From: a bacterium
Lineage (GTDB): Bacteria; Electryoneota; Electryoneia; Electryoneales; Electryoneaceae
Direction of reading: 5' to 3'
Assembly (NCBI GenBank): GCA_028278125.1
Contig: JANQEY010000056.1
Location: 1-22,638 of the forward strand
DNA: 22,638 nt
Positions 15,444 through 22,638 of this stretch are shown here, one piece after another. A model generated the notes under the pieces. It was not told where the DNA came from. It did no database searches and worked only from the letters and a program-made list of their open reading frames with translations. The position numbers were made by a program, and so were the translations under genes. Each line of letters begins with the position of its first letter. Within the stretch, counting starts at the first letter, position 1.

Positions 15444-18400
15444 GAAAGCCTTGAAAGCAGTATGCAGGAGAACCTTGAAAAGAGTCAGGTTATCATATCC
15501 AGGATTTATACCAACCTGGGCACAGGTACGTCTGTGGCATCAGATTTTGAGAGCCTGATAGCTCTTAATGAGGATATTGAAGCAACCCATATGCTGCTGG
15601 AGAGCCGGTATAGATCTGTCCAGGAATATGTGGACAGCTTCAGCGGATCAAAAGCTTCTGATAGAAACAGCCAGATGATGTCAATATATCTGGATACGAT
15701 TGAAAAGTATCTTGAGATCATGAGTACAATTGAAACTGAAGATGATATAACTGCTGAGATTTTTGAAGATCTTGAGACTATTTTTGAAAAGGCTTTTCCA
15801 AAGACAAAAAGACCGATTTACGGGAGTCTTCCATATAAGAAATTAGGTTATACAGCAAAACTTCCATTGGCAGAGCCGCAAATTACACCAGCATACAAGG
15901 GCGGCGATATGACGGTGACAGATGCTGACCTGGCCGCAACACCGGAAGCCCCTATTTCAAAGGAGATTGCCGAAAAAGCGGAATCGTTGAACTGGAACCC
16001 GGTTGAAATATATGAATATGTAAAGAATGATATTGAGACAGAATGGTACTGGGGTCTTATGAAGGGGGCAGAAGAGACCATGCGCCAGGGTAGTGGTAAT
16101 GATTGTGACCAGGCAGCCCTTCTCGTGGCCCTGCTCAGGGCCTCAGGATATCCCTCCCGTTATGTAAGGGGTGTTATCGAGTTTTTTCCTGATATTGAAC
16201 GAGCAAAGGCCCTGGTCGGTGTTAAGGATGATGTGGCGCTTTTGACGTTTTTTCAGAAAGCAGGCATACCATTTCGTCCTGTATATGCAGGAACCATAAA
16301 AAATGTTCAGATAGAACATGTATGGGTTGAAACGCAGGTTCCGTATTCTAATTATCGCGGGGCAATAATTGATGAGCATGGGAAAACCTGGCTTGGCCTT
16401 GATACAAGCATTAAGGCTGCGGGATTTAATGAAAATGAGCCAATCAATATCCTTGAAGAGATCCAGATCCGGGATTTAAGGGATGAGTATCTTGAAACAC
16501 CTCGTGAAGATACCCCCCTGGCATATATTCAAGAAAAAATCGGCAATTATCTTTCCCTTAACCATCCTGACAAAACATATGAAGATACACTTTATACAAG
16601 AACACAGGTGCCGGAAAATCTGAACATATTGCCGGCAGGCCTCCAGTTCATACAGCTTGTTGTAACCGGCGAATATACACAGATGCCTGAAGCATTAATG
16701 CATAAGGTCCATTTAAATGCATCAGATTTAATGGGTCATGAACTGTTTGATACTGTTTTCGAAACATTTAAAGTCTGCAATCAGCAGATTGTGGTCAGTT
16801 ATGAGCCTGAGACAGTAGAGGATCAGGAGATTATAAATTCATTTGGCGGCTTTGAAAATACACCTGCTTATCTTTTGCGGCTTCGTCCTGTTCTGTTGAT
16901 TAACAATGAGCGAGTGGCATTCGGTTCCGGCGGTCTCCCAATGGGTGAGGAATATGAAATCACAATAGATCTTGTGTCTCCTGATAATACACCTGAAGAT
17001 GCAAGTGATAATACAACATCTCAGGTAAAGAATCCTTTTTTTATCGGTAATGTATCTGTTATCGGAATTACTGCACCAAAATCTGTATTGCCGTATGATT
17101 TGCCTGAAGAAGAAATAGATGCTGAATGGCTGTTGTATAAAGAGGCACTTCACTATCTTGAATTATGGGGCAGGTCAGAAGATGAGCTGGCCGCTCTTCT
17201 GGATATTAATCTTGTACGCCCGATTCCGTCTGTTGTAACACTTGGCGGACTTGTGGAGGCAACCTATCTTCTTGGATCTCCTTATGATTTTGAGTGGAAG
17301 GGGATTTTTGTTGATGCTGATTTAAGGGTGGTTGAGACAGTGGAAGGTTATGCGTTTCCAGACCCAGCAGATGATCCCGGGAAGATATTTATGCAGCTTT
17401 CAGCACTTGAGGGGTCTTTTCTTGAAAACGCGGTTATTGAAGAAGATCTTGGCGTGGAATGCATATCCACGGCAAAACTGTTCGGACTTGCAAATACAGA
17501 TGCCAATGTGGCCATACTGAGCATTAACCAGGAAAACATTGATACCATACTCAGCACCATTAACTTTGCTGATAATATTAAAGAAGACATCATCAACGCT
17601 GTTAACAAGGGCCTTGAGGTAAAAATACCTGATCTTTATATGACGTATGAAGACTGGCAGGGTATTGGATATATCAAGGAGGATCTTGAAACCGGCGAAG
17701 CAGGCTGGATGCTGTCCGGTATGATAGCCGGCGGGATGTCTGCAATAGGTTTTGAGAGATGGCCTGAAGCAATAAGAGATCAGTTTAAGCTTACATATTC
17801 AGAGCCAGCGGTCCTTGATCCTCTTTTGGCAATGTATATCACCAAGGTTACCACGACCGACATGCAGCAGGGCATAGTAGGACAACCCCTTCAAAATCCT
17901 AATGAAGAGCCAGAGCCCCTTACTGTAAGGGTGCTGGATATTGAAAAGTTTCCCGTGGCGGGTGTTCCTGTTACATTTACCGTGAAAGCAGGTGGTGGGT
18001 ATTTCAGTAAAAATAAATCCAGCATAATTGTTGTTCCTACAGATTTAAGCGGTTATGCGAAAGCTGAATATACTCTGGGCCAGAAAACAGATGAGAGTCC
18101 TGCCTACTGGAACACTGGCAAAGAGTTTCCCCAGCAAGTGGGCGAAAATCTTATAGATGCTTCAATTTCTTCAAATACTCCTAATTCTCCATCGACAAGC
18201 ATTTCAAGGCCTTTTACAGCATATGGGTTCCCTTCTAAAGACAAGTTAATGTGGAAAATAATAATGGAGCCTGAGTCAGAATATGAACACGCTGTACAGT
18301 CTTTTGCAAGTTTTTTGTATGCAAAGCTTGTTGATAAATACGACAATCCCATATCAAATGAGCCGTTAACCTTTACTGCCTTAGCCGCCATTCCTGGCGA

Positions 18401-21400
18401 GTGTGAATTAAATGCTGACCAGCCTGCACTGACTATAGCACCAGACCATCCTTGTCTGGCAGGTAAATTGTCTTATTCAGCGTGCCAAGGATCTGGCGCT
18501 AATGCTGTTACCCTTCAGACCAGCCCTAAAGGCGCAGGTGTATATGCATTTACAGGCGGGACTTCTGATGCGTCATATCCCATAGAGATCACCCATGAAG
18601 ATCTTAAAGAAACGCATACGTTTTTAACAAAGCGTTTTGGATCCTGTGGTGAGGATGCTGCTCCCTCAATTATGCTTGAGTTAAAGGGGCTATACAGTGT
18701 AGACACTGAAGGATACAATCTGAATGCAAACAGCCCTGGAGAAGAGATAACTCTTTTAGCGAGCATGCGTTTTGTCAAAGAGGATGGCAAAATCGAAACA
18801 GGGTATCCCCGTTGTACTGATTCAGACAATAATGTTCATACCGGAGAATGTCCCTTTATAGTAGGCGCTGGCACCTTTAGTGAAACAACCGATTTTGTCA
18901 GTGAAAACGTTACTTTTGCAGGCAACCCCGGCACACAAACCGCTTCTGGTTCCGGGATTTTCAAATATGATTATACGCTTGAGCCTGGTGTTAATTTTAT
19001 AAGTGTTGACGGAGAGGCCACCATCAGTACAACAGTTAAAAGCATAGAATGGACTGGGGATTGCGAATCCTATGACTGTGTAACTAACAGTTATAATGAA
19101 GATAGAGAGGTAACTGGTCAACGGCTGGTTGCATATGGCGTAGAGATAACCAATATTACCCCATCGGTAAAAATGCCTGTTGATGAAAACGGATATTTAA
19201 ACTGTGATGTTAACATATCTTATACAATTGAGCCTGAGGAGTATACGGCAAGTACCGCTTATGTTAATATTCTTAAAAACGGACAGGTTGTTGACACAAT
19301 AGGCGCAGAGCGAAGCGGCAGCGGGTTTGCTGTGATTTCAAAGGGTTTTTTGTTTGATCTTGAAGCTGAATATACTGCTGAGGTGGTCCTGAACACAGGT
19401 ACTGAATCGGAAATCAAAAGCGATGAAATAGCATTAAATCTTGGCGAGGTTGTCATCAAGCAGCTTTATCTTGAAGATGAGCTGTCTTCCCTGCCCATAA
19501 ATGAGCCGGTAAAGGTAAAAGCCGAGACCATTCCGGCAAACCATTCCCTGGAATGGCGTATTGTAGAACGCGCAAACGGCGTTGAGGCGGAGATTGATTC
19601 TTCCACAGGCGTTATAACGGTTACGGAAATTAACCAGCCTGAGGGTGTTGATGAAAGCAGCTGGGTGATTGTTGAGGCCAGGGATCCTGCGGTGGACTGT
19701 GTTTCCAAGGAGTCGACATTTTATATATGCCTGTCCTGCGAACCCTGCTCTGTGGAGGGTGGCGGCAAATGCGAGAACAACAGCGTGGATGTAACAATAG
19801 GTCTTGGACGGTCAAAAGGTGGCCAGCAATCCGGGAGCCTTCATATAAAGGCAACAAGGCCGTCATCAGGTCTTTGCACGCCAAACAGCCTTAATCTGTC
19901 GACAATAGCAAAGGATGTTGAATCACGTTATCAGTATGGCGCGTTACGCCAGGTCCTTACAGCGCGCACACTTGTGGATATTGATATAGAAGATAGGTAC
20001 GGCTATAATATTAATTTTTACAGGCCTGACCAGATAGATGGTGAGTTAAGCGGGTATTACAGGCTTGTAAATGATGCAGAGCCGTTTACTGTCTGGAGAA
20101 TTGAAAATCCTGACAGGTCGCTTATTCATTATAACAGACTTCATGTAACAGAGATAAAAGACAATACTACAAGGTTAAACGAGTATGTGTGGAGCGATGA
20201 GAACAGCGAATGGACGTTAATCCAGGGTGGCGGTCTTAAGATAAGCGAGAGAATTGAAATTACAGACAATGACCTTAAGAATCGCATTGTAACAGAAACG
20301 ATAAAGGATATTGATGAAAATATTGCGTCAATGGTTCGCACCACATATCATAAATATCCATGGGGAGAAGAAGTTATAGAGACGGTAAATGATCCTGAGG
20401 GTTTTGCCCGTGCAACCGTAAATGAATATTATGATGATGTTGCTGAAACATCTGGCAGTTATTCCAGGATTAAATCAAGGACAAGTCCTGAAGGTTCAGT
20501 AACTTCATACCAGTATGATGATGACGGCAAACTGCAAGAGATCACCCGATCATGGCTTGACGATCCAGCAGGCAGGACCGTTCATTATGATTATACGCCC
20601 GTTGATGCACAGGATGCCGGGGAATCAAAGTATGAGAAACAACCGCGGACAGTTACGGAGAGCATTGCAGGCAATGTGGTTTCAAAGACATATTACGCGT
20701 ATCGGTCAAACAATCAGGATGAGCGTGTAGAGATTGTTGAAAGATGCGCTTCTTTGTCAGCAGGATATGGTGATGCAGACAATATGCGTACAGAGACTGT
20801 ATATTATCAGTCAGGAACAGATCTTGCTGAAGCGGGTAAAATCAAGAGCGTAATGTATCCTGACGGACGCATGGATACATATGTGTATGAAGAAGGGGCT
20901 TATTCTGAAGGCTCAGCCGGCACGCCAGGGAGTTTTACCGCAGGCAGTGGTGAAGACAGACGTCAGATAGTTGTCCATGGCACATCTGCAAATCCAAACG
21001 GCATAGCAAACAAAACCACCCGTGAAATAAGCATACAGGATGAAACCGGCAATATGCTCATGAACGAGACCCAGGTATACACAGGAAGCGGGTATGAGCG
21101 GATCCTGTGGACCGTGTATGCCATTGATGAGTATGGCCGTATAACAGATGTGTATAATTCTGACGGCATTCACACCACCACTCACTGGGGATGCTGTACA
21201 AGGATGGGTGAGACAGATGCGCGCGGTATTACCACCTCTTTTGGATATGATGGATTAAACCGGCTGGAAACATCCACAAAGGAAAGAGGCGGGCAGCTTG
21301 CTGATGATATTGAAACAACATATACATATGATGCTGCGGGCAGGACTATGACCCAGACCGTGAGCGCAGGAAGCACGAGCCTGCTTTTATCTCAAAATGA

Positions 21401-22638
21401 ATATGATGGTGCAGGTCGGCTTGATTTTACCGTGGATACTGCCGGGCTTTTAACAGATTATAATTATGATCCAACAGGTCTTGTAACAACAGTGACACGC
21501 CCTGGCGGCGCCACAGAGATTACAACAAGATATCTTGACGGACGGACAAAGAGCATTACAGGCACAGGCGCGGTTTCCCGTTATTACACATATGGTGTTA
21601 ATTCTAACGGCACCCAGTGGACACAGGTTAATATCAGCAGTGAAAACTCACCCATGTGGGAAAAGACCACGACTGACATGCTTGGAAGGACCATAAGTGT
21701 TGAAAAGCCCGGATATACAGGCACAGAAATAACACTGAATCATTACAATCAAAAAGGCCAGCTATATAAAACTTCTGCTCCTGGCCAGGCTGATATGCTG
21801 TATGAATACAATGATCTTGGCGAGCAGACAAGAAGCGGACTTGACCTTGATAACAACAACGCGCTCGATAATGTTTCAGGAGACCGTATCAATGAGACAG
21901 AAACAGCATACGCGCTTATCAGCAGTGAGTGGTGGCAGCAGACCATCCAGCGGGTATATGCTGTTGAGAACAATGGGGCATCAAAGATTGTAGGAACCCA
22001 GAGGACCCAGGTGTCTGGTCTTGGCGTTGGCGGAGAGATAAGCGAGACAGTGTCAATTGATATCAATGGTAATGAAACTGTTTCTCAGGTATTTATTAAC
22101 AATTCGTTAAACAAAGAAACACGCAGAACAGATTTGCCGGATTCAACCATAGACGCTGTGTCGATCAGCATAAACGGCCTGCTTGAATCTTCCCAGGACA
22201 AAACAGGCTTGATGGTAACATACGGATATGATGAGCTTGGGAGGCGTACAGGCGTTACTGATCCTCGCACAGGCACAAGCACAACCCATTATAATGCAAA
22301 AGGCCAGGTAGACTATATTGAAGATCCTCTCCATAACAGGCTCACTTATACATACGATCCTAGCACAGGAGAGAAAGTAGCTGAAACAAATGCTTTAGAA
22401 AAAGTAACCCGCTATAAATACAATGACCTGGGCCAGGTAGAGAATGTATGGGGTGATGCTGTTTATCCGGTTGAATATATTTATGATGATTACGGACGCA
22501 TGGAGCAGATGAATACATGGCGAACAGGAGATTCCTGGCACAGCGCCACATGGCCGTCAGACATGGCTTCATCAGCAGATGCCACCATCTGGCATTATCA
22601 TGAACCATCCGGTCTTCTTGAGGCAAAAGAGGATTCAT
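15372..22638 (+). CDS. Transglutaminase-like / RHS (YD-repeat) secreted protein (3' partial)
   Basis: The frame is open from ATG 15372 to the window edge, 2422 codons without a stop. Order by residue: signal peptide 1-24; helical region 25-140; transglutaminase-like domain about 196-352; family-specific middle 353-823; Big_1-type Ig module about 824-935; a second Ig-like module about 955-1100; further beta modules to 1450, including a Big_2-like one at 1375-1450; RHS shell from about 1467; YD repeats from about 1707. RHS repeats wind into a hollow beta cocoon that can enclose a C-terminal toxin or effector, which would lie beyond the window. The Cys-His-Asp triad of the N-terminal domain is intact, so peptidase or amide cross-linking chemistry is possible. 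Cysteine-rich stretches (CLSCEPC, HWGCCTRMGE) precede and interrupt the shell. The gene follows the giant gene on the same strand after a 291-base spacer. Confidence 0.95.
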   Translation, partial: MRHHLKKLLLAILFITLLPFLSLAESLESSMQENLEKSQVIISRIYTNLGTGTSVASDFESLIALNEDIEATHMLLESRYRSVQEYVDSFSGSKASDRNSQMMSIYLDTIEKYLEIMSTIETEDDITAEIFEDLETIFEKAFPKTKRPIYGSLPYKKLGYTAKLPLAEPQITPAYKGGDMTVTDADLAATPEAPISKEIAEKAESLNWNPVEIYEYVKNDIETEWYWGLMKGAEETMRQGSGNDCDQAALLVALLRASGYPSRYVRGVIEFFPDIERAKALVGVKDDVALLTFFQKAGIPFRPVYAGTIKNVQIEHVWVETQVPYSNYRGAIIDEHGKTWLGLDTSIKAAGFNENEPINILEEIQIRDLRDEYLETPREDTPLAYIQEKIGNYLSLNHPDKTYEDTLYTRTQVPENLNILPAGLQFIQLVVTGEYTQMPEALMHKVHLNASDLMGHELFDTVFETFKVCNQQIVVSYEPETVEDQEIINSFGGFENTPAYLLRLRPVLLINNERVAFGSGGLPMGEEYEITIDLVSPDNTPEDASDNTTSQVKNPFFIGNVSVIGITAPKSVLPYDLPEEEIDAEWLLYKEALHYLELWGRSEDELAALLDINLVRPIPSVVTLGGLVEATYLLGSPYDFEWKGIFVDADLRVVETVEGYAFPDPADDPGKIFMQLSALEGSFLENAVIEEDLGVECISTAKLFGLANTDANVAILSINQENIDTILSTINFADNIKEDIINAVNKGLEVKIPDLYMTYEDWQGIGYIKEDLETGEAGWMLSGMIAGGMSAIGFERWPEAIRDQFKLTYSEPAVLDPLLAMYITKVTTTDMQQGIVGQPLQNPNEEPEPLTVRVLDIEKFPVAGVPVTFTVKAGGGYFSKNKSSIIVVPTDLSGYAKAEYTLGQKTDESPAYWNTGKEFPQQVGENLIDASISSNTPNSPSTSISRPFTAYGFPSKDKLMWKIIMEPESEYEHAVQSFASFLYAKLVDKYDNPISNEPLTFTALAAIPGECELNADQPALTIAPDHPCLAGKLSYSACQGSGANAVTLQTSPKGAGVYAFTGGTSDASYPIEITHEDLKETHTFLTKRFGSCGEDAAPSIMLELKGLYSVDTEGYNLNANSPGEEITLLASMRFVKEDGKIETGYPRCTDSDNNVHTGECPFIVGAGTFSETTDFVSENVTFAGNPGTQTASGSGIFKYDYTLEPGVNFISVDGEATISTTVKSIEWTGDCESYDCVTNSYNEDREVTGQRLVAYGVEITNITPSVKMPVDENGYLNCDVNISYTIEPEEYTASTAYVNILKNGQVVDTIGAERSGSGFAVISKGFLFDLEAEYTAEVVLNTGTESEIKSDEIALNLGEVVIKQLYLEDELSSLPINEPVKVKAETIPANHSLEWRIVERANGVEAEIDSSTGVITVTEINQPEGVDESSWVIVEARDPAVDCVSKESTFYICLSCEPCSVEGGGKCENNSVDVTIGLGRSKGGQQSGSLHIKATRPSSGLCTPNSLNLSTIAKDVESRYQYGALRQVLTARTLVDIDIEDRYGYNINFYRPDQIDGELSGYYRLVNDAEPFTVWRIENPDRSLIHYNRLHVTEIKDNTTRLNEYVWSDENSEWTLIQGGGLKISERIEITDNDLKNRIVTETIKDIDENIASMVRTTYHKYPWGEEVIETVNDPEGFARATVNEYYDDVAETSGSYSRIKSRTSPEGSVTSYQYDDDGKLQEITRSWLDDPAGRTVHYDYTPVDAQDAGESKYEKQPRTVTESIAGNVVSKTYYAYRSNNQDERVEIVERCASLSAGYGDADNMRTETVYYQSGTDLAEAGKIKSVMYPDGRMDTYVYEEGAYSEGSAGTPGSFTAGSGEDRRQIVVHGTSANPNGIANKTTREISIQDETGNMLMNETQVYTGSGYERILWTVYAIDEYGRITDVYNSDGIHTTTHWGCCTRMGETDARGITTSFGYDGLNRLETSTKERGGQLADDIETTYTYDAAGRTMTQTVSAGSTSLLLSQNEYDGAGRLDFTVDTAGLLTDYNYDPTGLVTTVTRPGGATEITTRYLDGRTKSITGTGAVSRYYTYGVNSNGTQWTQVNISSENSPMWEKTTTDMLGRTISVEKPGYTGTEITLNHYNQKGQLYKTSAPGQADMLYEYNDLGEQTRSGLDLDNNNALDNVSGDRINETETAYALISSEWWQQTIQRVYAVENNGASKIVGTQRTQVSGLGVGGEISETVSIDINGNETVSQVFINNSLNKETRRTDLPDSTIDAVSISINGLLESSQDKTGLMVTYGYDELGRRTGVTDPRTGTSTTHYNAKGQVDYIEDPLHNRLTYTYDPSTGEKVAETNALEKVTRYKYNDLGQVENVWGDAVYPVEYIYDDYGRMEQMNTWRTGDSWHSATWPSDMASSADATIWHYHEPSGLLEAKEDS
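15957..16427 (+). other. Transglutaminase-like domain with candidate catalytic triad
   Basis: Residues about 196-352. The cysteine motif is GNDCDQAALLVALLRASGYP, with Cys245 before the core helix; the histidine is His316 in IEHVWVETQVPY; the aspartate is Asp344 in TWLGLDTSIK. Spacing and order fit the papain-like transglutaminase core superfamily, whose bacterial members include proteases and peptide cross-linkers. The fusion of this domain to an RHS shell recurs in environmental bacteria. The substrate is unknown; processing of the RHS protein itself is one possibility. Confidence 0.85.
16428..17840 (+). other. Family-specific middle region of the RHS protein
   Basis: Residues about 353-823 have no motif that I can link to a named domain. 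Features seen: TQVPENLNILPAGLQ followed by a strand-rich stretch with LMHKVHLNA (about 412-455), and LVEATYLLGSPYDFEWKG with GIFVDADLRVVE (about 627-660). As I recall, similar stretches accompany the transglutaminase-like domain in other RHS proteins. A Gly-rich hydrophobic stretch (GWMLSGMIAGGMSAIG, near residue 780) is too short and broken for a sure membrane segment. Confidence 0.5.
17841..18168 (+). other. Big_1-type (invasin-like) Ig module
   Basis: Residues about 824-932 show the Big_1 pattern: QQGIVGQPLQNP, LTVRVLDIEKFPVAGVPVTF, VKAGGGYFS, then TDLSGYAKAEYTLGQ and a closing strand ENLIDASIS. In intimins and invasins these modules build the surface stalk. Confidence 0.8.
18234..19725 (+). 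other. Further Ig-like modules of the RHS protein
   Basis: Residues about 955-1451. One module has LYAKLVDKYDNPISNEPLTF, again Big_1-like, with a cysteine-containing insert. A central stretch (about 1100-1235) with TASGSGIFKYDYTLEPGVNF is beta-rich and unassigned. A Big_2-like module at about 1375-1450 has PVKVKAETIPANHSLEWRIV, EIDSSTGVITV and VIVEARDPAVDC. They probably space the transglutaminase-like domain from the RHS shell. Confidence 0.6.
19770..20490 (+). other. Start of the RHS shell
   Basis: Residues about 1467-1707. SVDVTIGLGRSKGGQQSG, then LHIKATRPSSGLCTPNSL and LRQVLTARTLVDIDI match the opening of RHS proteins of environmental bacteria, where a 'G-S-V-x-x-x-x-x-L-G' strand and a P-S-x-x-L-x-T-P stretch precede the repeats. 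It continues through WRIENPDRS and LHVTEIKDN to the first YD repeat. Confidence 0.7.
20493..22638 (+). repeat. RHS/YD repeats (at least 12)
   Basis: Repeats with the Y-D/N-x-x-G-R/K/Q core: SYQYDDDGKLQEI, SFGYDGLNRLETS, TYTYDAAGRTMTQ, QNEYDGAGRLDFT, DYNYDPTGLVTTV, LNHYNQKGQLYKT, LYEYNDLGEQTRS, TYGYDELGRRTGV, THYNAKGQVDYI, TYTYDPSTGEKVA, RYKYNDLGQVENV, EYIYDDYGRMEQM and WHYHEPSGLLEA. They are dense from 21231 to the edge and more sparse before. A longer non-repeat stretch lies at about 21840-22150. No RHS core C-terminal motif or toxin region has been reached. Confidence 0.9.

Noticed and set aside
17700..17760. A transmembrane segment in the RHS protein (Gly/Met-rich stretch GWMLSGMIAGGMSAIG).
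   Set aside because: It is too short and interrupted by polar residues, and flanking sequence fits a soluble exported protein.

Overview
The window holds the ends of two very large plus-strand genes, both cut by the window edges, separated by a 291-base spacer. There are no RNA genes, CRISPR arrays, transposases or housekeeping genes. Base composition is moderate to AT-leaning. The content (FlgD-type Ig modules with an SPNxDG motif, TolB-like propellers, fibronectin III, CARDB, PKD, and an RHS protein with an N-terminal transglutaminase-like domain) is typical of Gram-negative environmental bacteria with large genomes, such as Desulfobacterota and related phyla. That placement is inferred from protein style alone and is weak.

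Bases 3-15080 encode at least 5025 residues of a giant, very acidic, almost all-beta, presumably exported protein. Its N-terminus lies upstream of the window, so no signal peptide is visible. Order: FlgD-Ig; a first beta-propeller; Ig-like modules with three more FlgD-Ig copies; alternating Ig-like and fibronectin III modules; a second propeller; CARDB-like modules with a duplicated block of about 310 residues; a Rossmann-like domain resembling class I glutamine amidotransferases, interrupted by an aspartate-rich tract; a helical segment; a PKD domain; and a basic fibronectin III-like C-terminus. Three domains appear to be split by insertions: an F5/8 type C (discoidin-like) domain inside a fibronectin III module, a whole propeller inside an Ig-like module, and the aspartate-rich tract inside the Rossmann-like domain. 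An uninterrupted relative of the Ig-like host module lies elsewhere in the same protein.

Bases 15081-15371 are the spacer. It contains a large inverted repeat whose inner arms match at 31 of 32 positions, built from 9-base units, followed by a good ribosome binding site.

Bases 15372-22638 encode the first 2422 residues of an RHS/YD-repeat protein: signal peptide, helical region, transglutaminase-like domain with a candidate Cys245-His316-Asp344 triad, a long family-specific middle region, several Ig-like modules, the RHS shell and at least twelve YD repeats. Its C-terminal tip, where a toxin or effector domain would sit, is outside the window.

The two genes share strand and are adjacent, and both look like envelope or extracellular proteins. 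A joint role in surface adhesion, matrix interaction or contact-dependent antagonism is plausible but rests on context only.
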